Below are positions 1 through 11,649 of a DNA stretch of 64,000 nt, piece by piece (position 1 is the stretch's first letter; each line of letters begins with the position of its first letter). Below the pieces are notes generated by a model that saw only the letters and a program-made list of their open reading frames with translations, ran no database searches and was not told the origin of the DNA. Both the position numbers and the translations under genes were made by a program. The stretch is from assembly GCA_023101885.1 (NCBI GenBank), contig JALPQD010000233.1:1773501-1837500 (forward strand). The letters are read 5' to 3'. Source of the DNA: Typhlomys cinereus. Taxonomy: Eukaryota; Chordata; Mammalia; Rodentia; Platacanthomyidae.

Positions 1-47
1 GCACATACATATGCACGCAGGCACAATTGAATAAATAAAAAAAAAGG
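1..47 (+). mobile_element. 3' tail of a GC-rich tRNA-type SINE (cut by window edge)
   Basis: The window opens inside a SINE tail: a CA-rich stretch, then CAATTGAATAAATA and an A-run. The same tail ends the fuller copies near 5.05, 21.5 and 23.55 kb. The body lies outside the window. Confidence 0.7.
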
Positions 48-378
48 GTGCTTATTTCAAAAACACTTCAGAACCATGGGCAAAATATGTCCTGAATGAT
101 GTAATTATCAAATTGAAAAGAGTTAAAATGTAACATATAAAGAAGAAATATGATTAGGAAGGAAAGAAGAAGAGCATTAGGAAGAGGAAATCAGTATTCT
201 GCATGTAGACCTACAGCCTGTCAATGGATTCCTAATGGCTATTTTATAAAGTTTAGAAATTCTCGTACTCTCCTTAATGTTTTTATGAGATATCATAATA
301 GGAATTTTGTTATTCTTTCAAAACACACAGTGGTAACTTTCTTCACATGTTGGTAAAAGGAAAATAATCTATCCTTTT

Positions 379-628
379 AAAATTGTACTGTGGGGGGCTG
401 GAGAGGTGGCTCAGGGGTTAAGCCTCTGCTTTGCAGGCAGAAGGTCCTGAGTTTGGATCCTAGACCCCACGTATGGACGCTGGGCGGAAGCGGGGGCGGC
501 CTGCGCTTCTGGTCCTGGTAGGGCGGAGCCTGTGAATCCCGGGGCAGAAGGAGGTGGAGGCACGGCAGGCACAATTGAATAAATAATAATAAAAAATAAA
601 ATAAAATAAAATAAAATTGTACTGTGGG
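379..628 (+). mobile_element. Young tRNA-headed SINE with perfect 16-bp target-site duplication
   Basis: The element itself is 395-612; the listed span includes both TSD copies. The head begins GGGCTGGAGAGGTGGCTCAG, with an A-box-like GTGGCTCAGGGGTTA and a B-box-like GGTCCTGAGTTTGGATCC, as in SINEs of the B2 superfamily. The body is GC-rich and the tail is CAATTGAATAAATA followed by a (TAAAA) run. It is flanked on both sides by AAAATTGTACTGTGGG (379-394 and 613-628), so both borders are exact. The CA repeat seen in sister copies is shortened here. The identical TSD indicates a recent insertion by LINE-1 machinery. Confidence 0.93.
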
Positions 629-970
629 CCAGGGGAGACACTACTTGCCCCACAAGCTAAAAGGACCAGAGTTCTGATACCCAGACATCATTTAAAATGC
701 TGAGCATGTGTGATGACTGTCCTGCAATTCAAGCAGTAGAAGGAAAAGCCTGGAAATACCCAGAGTAAGCTGGCTAGAAAGGTCAGTCTTATAGAAAAAA
801 ATGGGTCTAATTAGAGATGCAGGTTCAAAAGAATAAGTCAGAAGAGAGATTGAGGATGATTCCCAGTATCAATCTGCGGCCTCCACATGCACACATGCCT
901 CTCACACACTTGTGAACCCACATATATACAAACACATACATCCATATACACCCTTCCACATGTACATATG
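629..970 (+). mobile_element. B3-like SINE (B2 superfamily), degraded
   Basis: A tRNA-like head with 'ggaccagagttctgatacccag' spacing is followed by the B3 signature 'gattgaggatgattcccagtatcaatctgcggcctccacatgcacaca' in degenerate form. It ends in a CA-rich tail. It abuts the young SINE at 395-612. Confidence 0.7.
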
Positions 971-1039
971 AAAAAGAAAAAGAAAATCTGAAGATTGTAG
1001 CATTTAAGGAGAACATAGGAAAACCCAGAATTATTTGGC

Positions 1040-1690
1040 TTCATGGCATTCTAAGACACATTATATTTTGCTGATAAAGAGTTAATGGAATATCATGGGC
1101 TCACTTCATACTAAGCTTGCAGAAGCAAATTTTTACAAAGACATCCCATCAGTATATTTATTTGCTCTTACCCAAAGAACTTTGGACATTTCTTTTATCA
1201 GTAATCAAATTCTATTTAATAAAATCATGATCTACGACACATTTTTAAGATTCATTAGTAAGGTCAAATATCTGAATTTTGCAAAGTGTGAAAGTACTCA
1301 CTGATCTAGATAGAAATTATAGGTACTAAGCAAATCAAACTCACTTATTGGATATGTTGAGCCTGATGTGAAAAGAAGCTGCTGTCTGATGTTCTCCCAG
1401 TCCTTTGGCTCTTACATTCTACTACCTTTTCTTTCACAAGGTTCTCTGAACCTTGGGGATGGTCCAGATATTCTAAGACCAAACTGTCCATAATCACTTT
1501 AACTTTCTACTTTGACCAATTATAGTTCTCTGCATTACGTATCTTCCATTGCACAGGAATACTTCTTTGTTGAGTGCTGAGTGTTTCTTTGATAAATTTG
1601 ATATAATGGTAAGTGTTTAGATGATTGTTTACTACCAAGTGTTTATAGTTAACACTATGAAGTTTGTTCCTCCTAGGGCCTTTTAGTCTC
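1040..1690. other. AT-rich non-coding stretch, nothing recognised
   Basis: I see no coding sequence and no repeat I can name. The short open frames here show no codon bias or motif and look like chance. Confidence 0.5.
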
Positions 1691-1734
1691 CATATATACA
1701 GGTATTTAACTTGTTTTTACAGTATCATGTGTGT

Positions 1735-2045
1735 ATTCCCTGCTGTGAAACAGACCAAGGGCCTATCAAGTAGCAGTTTGTTACCCCCCTTATAAGTCAT
1801 TATTGGACTACTGGACTTGTTTTGACAAAGTGATCATTGTAGCTTACAACATTCATAGGTGGGCAAGAGCATTAATGGCTACTTTCCCCTCGTAGCGTTC
1901 TTCATGCCTCTTAGCTCTATGGGATTAGCCAGCATGGAATAAACTTCTCTTTCCATTCCAGCTTGTTCTTCCCATGTCCCTTGATCACTGCATGTGGTGA
2001 TTTTAGCAGTAAGTCTTGGTGTTAGGCTCGGAGAGGATTATTAAT
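1735..2045 (+). mobile_element. Possible LTR-type repeat of unknown family
   Basis: The segment has the layout of an LTR. A moderately GC-richer body contains AATAAA at 1938-1943, followed by a U5-like stretch that ends near 'gttaggctcggagagga'. I recall similar sequence as an interspersed repeat of muroid rodents but cannot name it. No second copy exists in this window for comparison, and no TSD was found. Confidence 0.4.
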
Positions 2046-2059
2046 AGTAGATTCTTCTT

Positions 2060-2880
2060 TTTTATTTGTCCCTTTAAGGTCTCTCTGTTCAACAACTGTT
2101 TAGAAGATATCACTATACTGGTTGTCAGAAATCTACTTAATCATCTTTCACTTCTGGCTGAGCAAGATGGCAGACAATGTCAGTAGTAGAGAGAACAGTT
2201 ATAAGTATTGCTGATATGTTAGCAGGGTTCATATTCTAATATGATTCTATCTTCATAGTCACATGATATTAACTAAGATTAAAATTCCAACTCATTCCAC
2301 CATCTCTTTCTTATAATTCCAGGAAAAAGGAGATGGAGTTTCATTGCCATGGTTCATATGAAGCCATTCATGCACACAATCTGCCAAATAATGAATTTTT
2401 GTTTAGGGTTTGGGGATACTATATTTCACATAGAAATCATTGGATAAGATACTGCATTAAGTTTATATTTTTCAAATATATAATTTAGATACCAGCAATT
2501 GATAAGAAAAATTTTTCAATGATATTTTGGATTTGTAGGCTTAACTGAAACAGGACCTTCTAATAACTGTTCTTTCTTTCCAGTTCTCTCAGATAAGAAA
2601 CATTGATTTCAGTTTTGTTCAAAAACAAATATAGAAGAACACATGCAAATCTAAAGAACAGTCTAAATTCTGCAAGAAGTGAGAAAGGCAAAGAATTACA
2701 GAGGACCAAGACTAGTTTACCTTCTCAACCAGGCATCAACATGAGCAGCTGTAAGACTGAATGTTCAAATATATCAAATGAAATTACAAATAAGATTATA
2801 CTATATCAAAATATGCTGTACCACAAAGTCAGATGCTTCTTCCAAGAGAGAATATGATAGCTAAGACCTATAAATAAATG
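2060..2880. other. AT-rich non-coding stretch, nothing recognised
   Basis: No repeat that I can identify and no supported gene. The 84-residue open frame at 2603-2857 has no family resemblance I recognise. Confidence 0.45.
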
Positions 2881-2884
2881 TATA

Positions 2885-3014
2885 ATGGGTGACTCTGTGC
2901 ACCTCAAGGCCCATCCCTTGTGACCACCTTCCTCCAGCAAGGCTTCACCTCTCAAGGTGCCATGACTTTGCCAAAACACATGAGACCGTGGGGGACATAT
3001 TTTAAACTATGACA
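2885..3014 (-). mobile_element. 5' part of an MT/ORR1-like MaLR LTR
   Basis: Read on the minus strand it starts TGTCATAGTTTAAAATATG and continues with 'ctcatgtgttttgg' and a 'gaggtgaagccttgctggaggaa' block. These are hallmarks of rodent ERVL-MaLR LTRs. It matches the plus-strand copy that starts at 8290. Only about the first 130 bp are kept. Confidence 0.8.
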
Positions 3015-4510
3015 TATATACATAATGACTTTCTTAAAATTCAACTTAAAAATGTGCTTATGAAAAAATTTAAAGATGGGAAGTAATCCATTATTTTACA
3101 TGTTTTTGAGAGATAAGGAATATAAGGTCTAAAAAATGGGTAGTGGATTTCTATTCATAGAATTCACAAGTAAACTTACAAGAGCAAACTGTAAGAGCCC
3201 CAGGAAAGTCTATTTTTCCTGCTATTTTTATTGATAATTTTTTCTTTGACAACAAAGTCTATTTTAAGGAAGCCTAAGCACAACGAAATTTAGGACAACA
3301 AGTATAGAAAATATTTTTAAATATTTAACATAGCAAAATGTCTGAGGTAGCAGAGAAAGAATCAGGATAATATAGGTTCATCATTTCAGAATTTAAAAAT
3401 AATTTATATGGTTATAAGGCATAGGAAATGATACAAGTCTAAAAGAGACATGACTTTTTATGAGGTAAATGAAAATGTGTGGTAACTGATGCTTTTACTG
3501 AACAAGGGGAGATGTCTGTGTTAGTCAGCATAAGATACAGTTCAGTCTTCATGTCATGAGGACAGTGTATTGGCACATGATTTCTGGTAACTAAATGTGA
3601 TAGTAGAGGTGCTGAAAGCTCTCTTGAGATTGCATTAAATTTCTCAGTGTAGTGTGGCACAAAGAGTTTGGATAAGGGAAGTAAGTGAATGTTTTGAGGA
3701 TAACAGAACATAGCATAAATTAGTCATTTGGACAAAGAACGGATCAGAGAAACATGATAGGCATGTATGTGTTACCCACTGAGAAGTCAGTGGAAAGATC
3801 TCTTGATTGCTTTGATTGATGTAGGAAGACCCATTTTATTTGTGAAAAAGTGAATTCCATAGTCTGTGTAAAATGGGGAATGCAAACTAAGAAGCAATCT
3901 TTCTCTCTGCTTTCTGGCTATAGACATGTGACAAGCTATTCAAACTCTTCCTGCTTCAACTTCCCCATCTCAGTAAACTGCGTCCATGCAGTAAACCAGA
4001 ATAATCTCTTTCTCCCTAAACTGCCTTTTTAAGAGTATTATATTACAGAAACAGTAAGAGAAACAAAGACAGTGTAGCACGAGTTTTACGTTGAGACTCA
4101 AGCATGACCACATGTCTCTAGGAGGGCTCAGGGGCTGAATTCCAGACACACTCATCAGATCTATTCACTAAGAAGGTTTGGTAAAAAAGGACAAGTAAGA
4201 AACAAAACATAACAAGTGATGTGACTGTGAGACACCATAGTGTTTGGCCATGGAAAGTAAATTTTGATGAAGAAAGAAAATTAAGTCATATGAAAGTGAG
4301 GAAACGTAATGACTGACATTAGTGAATCTTTTTTTTTTTCCTGGTAGGATCTAAACCATATGTAGCCAAGGATAAGATTCAGGAACTGATATCAGGGGAA
4401 CATGGTGTTGAAAAAGATCATAGGCATGGCAGGCTTATTCAAAGTGAATACAAGTTATTTACAGTGGAAGAATTCAAAGTGCCAAAGAGTTCATTTTTTG
4501 TTGTTGCTAA
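3015..4510. other. AT-rich non-coding stretch
   Basis: No gene or clear transposon recognised. A poly(T) run lies at about 4328-4340. Confidence 0.45.
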
Positions 4511-4518
4511 AATCATCA

Positions 4519-4848
4519 GCTTTAGGACTGGCAGGATGATTAGTTGGATAACTATCTGCCCCACAACCACAAGGTCTTGAGTTTGGATCCCAAGCACCCA
4601 CATACAAACCTGGACATGGTGATAAACACTTGTTAACCTCCTGATGCTGAGATACAGCCAGGAAGATCACTGAGACTCATTAGCCAGTCAGTTTAGCCAA
4701 AGAGATGAGGTTCAGTGAAAAGCACTGTCTCAAAGATATAAGATGGGAAATAAATAGAAGGCACCTGACATTGACCTGTGGATCTCTACTTCTACGTGCA
4801 GTCATATCCCCCAAACACACACACTTAATACATGCACACTCAGAAGAA
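4519..4848 (+). mobile_element. B3-like SINE (B2 superfamily), near full length
   Basis: The tRNA-like head ('gactggcaggatgattagttgga... aaggtcttgagtttggatccc') is followed by the B3 body: 'gccagtcagtttagcc', 'aggttcagtgaaaagcactgtctcaaa' and 'gacattgacctgtggatctct'. It ends in a CA-rich tail. A young GC-rich SINE lies directly downstream. Confidence 0.82.
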
Positions 4849-4851
4849 TAA

Positions 4852-5085
4852 GTTCGGATCCTAGACCCCACGTATAGATGCCAGAAGGAAGCAGGGGTGG
4901 CCTGCATTTCTAGTTCTGGTAGGGCAGAGCCTGTGAATCCCGGGGCAGAGTAAACAAGGAGGAGGTGGAGGCATCCATGGTGGTTCCTGAATTCGTCTGT
5001 GGTTCTACACACACACACATACATACACACACATACATACACACACAATTGAATAAATACTAAAAAAAATTAAAAAAATAAATGA
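4852..5085 (+). mobile_element. GC-rich tRNA-type SINE, 5'-truncated
   Basis: Starts at the B-box (TTCGGATCCTAGACCCCACG) and keeps the rest of the body, including the segment with ACAAGGAGGAGGTGGAGG. The tail has (CA)/(CATA) repeats, then CAATTGAATAAATA and an A-rich end. The A-box half is missing. It is joined to the tail of a B3-like SINE. Confidence 0.88.
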
Positions 5086-5316
5086 GCCCATCAGAATTTG
5101 AGTGTTTGATGTCCTTGACATCATTTGAATCATCCCATATATGGGCATTCCAGTTTTCAGGATCCCTTTCTTTTGCAATCAGTGCTCTCACTTTAACTGG
5201 AGACATCCTTTAAGGCTAGGATTTAATTTACTTTTTAACTCTAGTAATGAGAGATTGGGTTTGAATTTCTGGGATTCTAGCCCTTTTGCTACTGGAAAGA
5301 AGATTCTCTTCGAAGA

Positions 5317-5516
5317 CACACTTAGAAACCTCTAAGTTGTTTATGCACATCTGGAGCTGGGCATTTTCACCTCTGAAATCTTTCTTTTCCATTCTTTATC
5401 CAAAGTTGTTTCCAAGTCACACTTAGAGGTCCCTAGATTGCTAACTTGCTTTTTGCCCTGGGTATTTTCATCTCTGGGATCTTTATATTCCTTTAGCACA
5501 CTTTATCCAGAGATGC
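5317..5516 (+). repeat. Diverged tandem duplication of about 100 bp
   Basis: Unit 1 (about 5319-5411) and unit 2 (about 5419-5515) both begin CACACTTAGA. They then share a 'gggcattttcacctctgaaatcttt' / 'gggtattttcatctctgggatcttt' core and 'ctttatccaaagttg' / 'ctttatccagagatg'. It could be an internal duplication inside an unrecognised LTR. Confidence 0.65.
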
Positions 5517-5859
5517 TAGTAACATTGTTTTCCTTATTTTTACTTATATTGTCATAAGTTTTGTGTACAGAACCACCAAGCCTCCTCACAAGAAGTGAAT
5601 GAAGACTATCAAACACAGCTATATTTAGTAGTTCTCAAAACAGCTCACTTCAGAGTTTTATTTTTCTCCATGCCATCAGGGCAGTCTTTAGTAGCTGGGG
5701 GTTTCCTTGTGTTATACAGTCAGCTCCAGATATCAAGCCTGCTAGCAAAATTCATTCTTACAATTCTGTTTCTCTAGAACCACTCCTGGTACCATTATTT
5801 GTATAGAACAACAGAACAACACAACCAACAGATTTGATGTGAGTTTGATATCCTGATTG

Positions 5860-6477
5860 TGCTTGCCAAAACGATGCAGGGCCTCTAGGGTCTTTATGTT
5901 AAAGTTCTTGTGTTTGAGAGTTGAAGAATGAAATCAGAGCGTGCATAGAAAATTAAGGCAGTGATCACTAGAGGAGCGAAAGAACAGAACTCAGGAACAT
6001 GAATTCTGTGAGAAGAACTAACAGACTCCAGACATGAAATCCATTAGGGGCAAGAGAAATAAAAGGAACTCCCAGATTCAAGACTTGGATTCCCATAAGG
6101 AGAAAGGAAGTCAAAGATGACTGCCAGGATTAGGGTTATTTATAGGCTGAGGCAATCCCAGGAAAAAGTAGCTTTTTCTCATTGGCTAGAGCCTGTTTCC
6201 ACAAACTTGATTGGATCTTTTAAATCTCATTGGTCTGTTTATACTGGGGCCCAACCCAGTTAAGCATCTGGCTGACTTCATGATAAAGCTTATCTGCAAT
6301 GGAAAGCTAATTTCCATATCTTTTCATAAACAAAGGGTTGGGGGAAGTTGTCCACCTTATCTCTATGGAGGATTTAAATAGAGTAAATTACTTCAGGATA
6401 ATCCCAGCCTTGGTGGAAGACCTTTAAGACCTTCAAAGACCTTCAAAGACTTCCAAGGATGATTGTTCTAAAACTAT
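5860..6477 (-). mobile_element. LTR copy (left arm of an inverted LTR pair)
   Basis: The reverse complement aligns along its length with 7091-7725. Shared blocks in order: a 'tctttgaaggtctttgaaggtc' start, an ACAACTTCCCCCAA block, an AACTGGGTTGGGCC block, a CCAATGAG/CAGTGAG block, a TATA-like CCTATAAATA, a C/T-rich stretch and 'cctagagg' near the end. CCAAT-like and TATA-like boxes followed by a 3' extension are what an LTR promoter looks like. The retroviral family is not determined. Confidence 0.75.
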
Positions 6478-6479
6478 CT

Positions 6480-6720
6480 AAGAATGAATATATAAAAAAG
6501 AAATTTATTGGATTGGCTTAGAAGATATGGTCTAAGTAGTCTTACAACAGCTGCAGGTAGCTCTTTAGTTCAGAAAGTGAATATCCCAGCATTTCCAGTC
6601 AGTGGCTGAAGCCTGAAGGACTCCACAGAGTCTCTGGACTTCAGTCATTTGGTTAAAGAATCAAGGCAGGAGGGAAGATGAGTTTGCCAGTGCAAAGAAA
6701 GAAAACCTCCCTGAACTCTT
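6480..6720 (-). mobile_element. ERVL-type LTR fragment, older copy of the 16.2/40.2 kb family
   Basis: The reverse complement reads 'gactctgtggagtccttcaggcttcagcca', then 'gctacctgcagctgttgtaagactactta', 'ccatatcttctaagccaatcc' and an AATAAATTT. These line up with the 3' halves of the LTRs at 16233-16720 and 40209-40668. It sits between the arms of the inverted LTR pair. Confidence 0.75.
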
Positions 6721-6919
6721 CTATGTGGTTCATTTTACTTAATGTTGTTGGGACGCTTCCTTTAGATTTAGGGATTGTCTTTGTGTTGCAAATATATTAA
6801 TCTAGATAATCTCTTCAAATGTTCTGGCAAGGATCTATTAGTTAATCCCAAGGGCAGACCCATTGTAAACAAAGCTTATCTATCATAGAGAATATTTAAT
6901 GAAGTCTTCCAAGCTAGCC

Positions 6920-7000
6920 TTAACTTTGCTGTATGTCCCAGGCTGGCTATGAAATTGTTATCATCCTATCTCAATTTCCCAAGTATCTGGAGTTATAAAT
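6920..7000 (-). mobile_element. B1 SINE fragment
   Basis: Contains GTCCCAGGCTGGCTATGAA, a long spacer, and 'caatttcccaagtatctggagtta'. This matches the antisense of B1 ('ccaggctggcctcgaact... cccgagtgctggga'), a 7SL-derived rodent SINE. It is diverged and short. Confidence 0.6.
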
Positions 7001-7090
7001 TTAACATATAATACTAACATCTTCTAAACATGGTATTATTTTCTTCCCTTTGTAGAGACTTTAGCTTATTCAGATCTCATATTTAGGCAG

Positions 7091-7725
7091 TTTTAGAGCT
7101 GCAATGTTGGGATGGTCTCTGAAGGTCTTGGAAGGTCATTTCCAGGGCTGGATTACTTTGAATAAACATACCCTATTCATCTGGAACCAAATCTAATTCT
7201 TCACGGAAATGGAAATGAAGTCACCAACTTCCCCCAATTCTCTGTTCATGAATGGATATGGAGATTAGCTCTTCATTATAAGTAAGTGAGGTATGGAACA
7301 AGATCAGCTGGGTTGGGCCTCAATATGATCAGAACAGTGAGATTCAGAGGGTCAAAAGTTCCAATCAGGTTTTCAGAAACTGGAGCTAACAATGAGGAAA
7401 AGCCATTTTATCAGGGCTTGCCTAACTCTATAAATATACTTGACCCTGGCCACCATCTTTGGCTCCCTTGCCCTCATGGTACTCCTTGTTTGGAGTCCAT
7501 AACTGCCTCCCTAACTTTTCTCTCGCTCCTCATGAATTCCATGCATGTAGTACATGAGTTCTCCAGGGCTCTCTTGCTCCTCATGGATTCACATCCATAA
7601 GTTCCATTATTTTTCTCCTCTAATAAACTCTACATTAATCCTTTATCTGTGTTCTAAGAAGTTTCTATCTTCAAATCCAAAACACATTAACCTGGACTTG
7701 TAAAGAACCCAGAGGGACCCTATAT
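7091..7725 (+). mobile_element. LTR copy (right arm of an inverted LTR pair)
   Basis: Homologous to the reverse complement of 5860-6477. It has a TATA-like CTATAAATATA near 7430 and an AATAAA within 'ctctaataaactctac' near 7620. The 3' part ends 'gaacccagagggaccctatatc'. The 104-residue open frame at 7286-7600 lies wholly inside the LTR and is not a gene. Confidence 0.75.
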
Positions 7726-8289
7726 CAATATTACAAATACAGTCTTTTCATATCTTTAATTTGTATATTTTTGGAATACAATATCATTTGTAGGGCAAAG
7801 AAAAAAACCTGTGACTAGCATCATTTGTAATACATCCAATGTTGATTCATTTTTGACAGCAAAATAGTTTTGATGATAAATGTGCTAAGGAATTCAACTG
7901 AAAATAAATCAACTCATTTTAAATGTACCTCAAAATAATTTATATCGTTGTGAAAATCAAAAGAGGAAAAAGTTGACTGTTAAGATATTTGTAACCAGAA
8001 TAATATGTGAGCACAGTTAAAATACACCAATTCATAGTTCTTTCACATTTTTAAAAACTATATTTTATTTATAGCTGAAATCAAAGACATAAATGAGGAT
8101 GCAGAGCAAAAAGGAGAAATTATGTTTAGAGTCTCATCTCTATGAGATCTCAGCTTTCAGAATATTAAAGGATCAATTCTGAGTCATTTTAAATTCAAAA
8201 TATTTTTATACCTGTTTTTCCATAATAACTTTTATCTCCATTAATATTGAATAGTATCACTATTTTCTTTCTTTCTTTTACTTATTATT
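7726..8289. other. AT-rich non-coding stretch, nothing recognised
   Basis: No gene or nameable repeat visible between the 7.1 kb LTR and the 8.29 kb MaLR LTR. Confidence 0.45.
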
Positions 8290-8635
8290 TGTCGTGGTTT
8301 GAAATATAGCCCCTCATTCTCACATGTTTAGGATGGTCATGGCACCTTTAGGAGGTGGAGCCTTGCGGGAAGAAGGTAGTCACAGGGTGATTCTTGAGAT
8401 AGATTAGTCCCACTCTACTTCTGAAAAAGATTTGCTCTTGTAGCTTGCAGTCTTGCAGTTCTCTGCCTCTGAGGTGTCTGCAGAAATCTAGGCCTACACA
8501 GATTGTGCCACCAGTCATGCCTCGTTTTTCATCAAAGATTGTTTCTCCACTCTTGTACTGTAAACTAAGTAAATCTCCCTTTCTCCCTAAGTTGCTTGAC
8601 TTCAAGAATTATCTCACAGCAATACAAAGAATATC
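8290..8635 (+). mobile_element. MT/ORR1-like MaLR LTR
   Basis: Starts TGTCGTGGTTTGAAATATAG and continues through 'ctcacatgttt', 'cacctttaggaggtggagccttgcgggaaga' and 'ggtagtcac'. It ends with a 'ttgcttgacttcaagaattatctcacagcaatacaaag' block. This order is typical of ERVL-MaLR LTRs. Short open frames on either strand here follow from the LTR. Confidence 0.85.
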
Positions 8636-8639
8636 CAGT

Positions 8640-11050
8640 ACACTATTTTTCTTTAGCAATTTGTAAATTTGGAAAATTCCCCTTTAAAATTTTGCTGTTC
8701 TCATACAGGAAACTAAACTGTATTTGTTATAAAGCTGGTAGAAACTATATACAACAATTGAATTTGAAGTGTGTTTTGCTATAAGATCTATTGAATAGAA
8801 AGAACATAAAACCAAAATGTACAGGAATGATTATGTAACAGATTTATTTTTACTTATTGTATATTTTTTTAGAACATTTTAGTCATAATGGACAAATTCA
8901 GTAAGTAAGAAAGAAGAATGGAATGGATGAAATAGACCTCAAATTAAAACCTAGGTTCTGGACCAATCACCTCAGTGTTGCTTTTCCTTTCCATTACTTG
9001 GTGTTCTGTATTACTGACTAGAGCATCATGTTCTCCAAAATACCAGAAAGAAACAACTAAAGGGAAGAAAAGCTTTCTATGTTTCATTGTTCCAAAGGAT
9101 TTCAGTCCATTGTGAGAAGGTATGGTGGAGTTCATGGCAGTAGGAGTTTGACTGAGGTTGTTCACATCATGATGAAACAGGAAGTAGAGAAAAAGTCAGA
9201 AAACATAAGTGGAAAAAATTTAAATTCTTGTTTCCTGTGTCTTATTTTGTAAACTCAGGACTTACTTCCTGAAGATTTCTCAGTATCCCAATGTGAATTA
9301 CCAGTTGGGGAATAAGCACTGATACGAGCCTAGGGAGAATACTTCTGATTTAAGTCAAAATAGTCTTCTTTAAATAATTTAACTCCATTTCCATTAATCA
9401 ATTGTTTCAAAGGGTTACTCACAGATCCTAGCTGTATCAGTGACCAAAAGTTTCAATTGAGGGTTCCAAAAATACACACTTGGATTAATTTCTATGAGAT
9501 TCCCTGTGAACTGTTACAATAGTCAAGGGAATACAATGTTCTAATTATCTCTGGCCAGAAATCCTCTCTAGATAATATGTTGTCAGAACCAGAAAGCATA
9601 CTTCCTAAAGCAAAGTATACCTTTTGCTTACGAGGAGAAAAATAATCAGCAAATGTCTCAAGAGGTTATAATGGTCGGCAACTCATTTTTAGAAACTCCT
9701 AATAAGTCAAACCAACTTTTAAAGTAGTTTTATTTGAGCTTATGTTATCTTTATTGAGAAACTGTCTTAATCTTTGAAAACTATAGAGAATATTGCATTT
9801 TCTCTATTGATTTCTTTGGGAGATAAATAGAAATAAAAGAGAGAGGAACCCACTACTATATTGTTTTGTAAGCCTTCACTTCCCTCCTCCCCATCCTCCC
9901 CTCTTCACTTTCTTTTTTCTTTCTCTGTTTCTTTTACTTTTTCAATCTCCATTTCTTTTACCTCCTTATCATCTTTCCTTCTCCTCCTTGATATTTCTTT
10001 TTTCTCTGTCTTTGTTTTTCTCCCCTTCCTTCTTGGCAATGTTTTTTCTTTATTGTGCACTGGTGCTTAATTTACAGCACTACATCATCTTCCTTTCTAA
10101 ATAAAATATTTAGCTAGCATGACTTAAATAAGTTCTTATGGAAAAACTTTTGTTGTGTTAATAAAACAATTATATGTACAATATGCTTTACAAAATACTA
10201 TATATGTTTAAGCAAGTTTATAGATTGGGGATTGGGAGAAGACACAATTACATTTAATTTATGTATTTTGCCAAGCCATATTGAGTTATTTTACTACTAG
10301 AGACATTAGGAACTAACAGTACAAAAGAACCAAGTTTAAAAGCATTGCGGGATACAGCATTTCTGTAATTGTATAATGTATTTCTTTGTGGTTTTAAGTG
10401 ATAAAGACACTAAGTTAACAAACATAAGAAATGTATGCACTATTTGAAATGTAAATTATTCTTAGAACACTTTCAGTAGAAGTTGCATTTCCCTTTAAGT
10501 GCCTTAATTTGAGAGAATTATTTTATTGCCATAAGTACCTATTTTTTCATAAAAGAAAAAAAGGGATTTTCTTTTTCCAAAACATTATGTGTGTCAGTGG
10601 ATTCTTCTTCAGTAATTGGTTTAATTTAAAATATTTAGAAGTCTGTTAGATTTTCATATGTTGAGTACAATCTTTGCATCAAACTACCTGCTACAATAAT
10701 GAATTACTTTATAAAACTATCCACATAAAATATACAATATTGCACCTATATAAAATTTATGTCAATATATCTATGATGTTTTTCAGTTAACATAGGAATT
10801 ACCAGATAAATACTGTTGAACTCTTGTTCAGTGACAAGAGTTGATTTGTATGAGCGGTATGATTTATTATTTCTTTAACCAAATACCTCCTCAATAATTT
10901 ATAATTGCTTTGCAATAATGTGTATCAAATAAGAAGAACTGGAAAACTGGTCATCTCTAGTATGATATGCATGTTTCAAACAGTATTGAAAGCTGCACTG
11001 ATGGATATGTAATAATAAACATATCTGCTATTAATATAAAAAAAGAAAAC
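8640..11050. other. Mostly unique AT-rich sequence with a polypyrimidine tract
   Basis: No gene supported. A C/T-dominated stretch at about 9880-10030 produces a Ser/Phe-rich open frame that is a composition artefact. The rest has no repeat I recognise. Confidence 0.45.
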
Positions 11051-11057
11051 AATTATG

Positions 11058-11270
11058 TACAGAAGCATGCTGTGGGGACCTTACAAGTCAGATGTCAAGA
11101 GGATCAGTGGCCTTGATAGTGCCCCTCAGTTCTACCAGGTGATCATCTCACCCACAAGGGAGTAACTTTATGACTTAATTGTTCACCAAAAGGCCCTAAT
11201 TTTGAATAGTGTTGCTCTGGGGAATAAGTGTCAGCTTGAATTTTAAAGGAGTAAAAACAATCCAGTTATA
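11058..11270 (-). mobile_element. Possible ancient MLT1-like MaLR LTR fragment
   Basis: The plus strand carries 'gtaactttatgacttaattgttcaccaaaaggccctaattttgaatag', then 'ataagtgtcagcttgaatttt'. This resembles the antisense of the MLT1 LTR 5' half. It is strongly diverged. Confidence 0.45.
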
Positions 11271-11649
11271 ACACTTGACAATCCCTCAAAAGCACTGAAT
11301 ATTTCAACTGAAAGTGTTGAAGACAGCTCAAACTATCATATTAATAAGTGAGAAGTCCTGAATTTCTTTGATGGTCAAATAGTTATATAATACAATTCTT
11401 CATGTTTTCTAGGAACCTAAGAGTAATAATTTGGCCTAACATTCCCCAGAAAAGCAGTTTACTTTGGGTGGCATTTAGTCTAGAGGGTGCTGTGATGGAA
11501 AATGAAAGTAAAATATGGATCCTGATTGCATAATTAAACTAGCCACTATTCTGAACAAATGGAAAACAGTGTTCTGGGAACTTGAAGGAACCAAGTAGAA
11601 TTTGTCAGAGAATGACTGTTGAAGGGATGGATACATTCACCTTGTCATA

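Noticed and set aside
395..612. A genuine tRNA gene at the SINE head
   Set aside because: Pol III A and B boxes are present, but there is no intact cloverleaf or anticodon arm, and the sequence continues into a SINE body with tail and TSD.
4680..5048. 122-residue open frame, minus strand
   Set aside because: It runs through the complement of two adjacent SINEs and a CA repeat.
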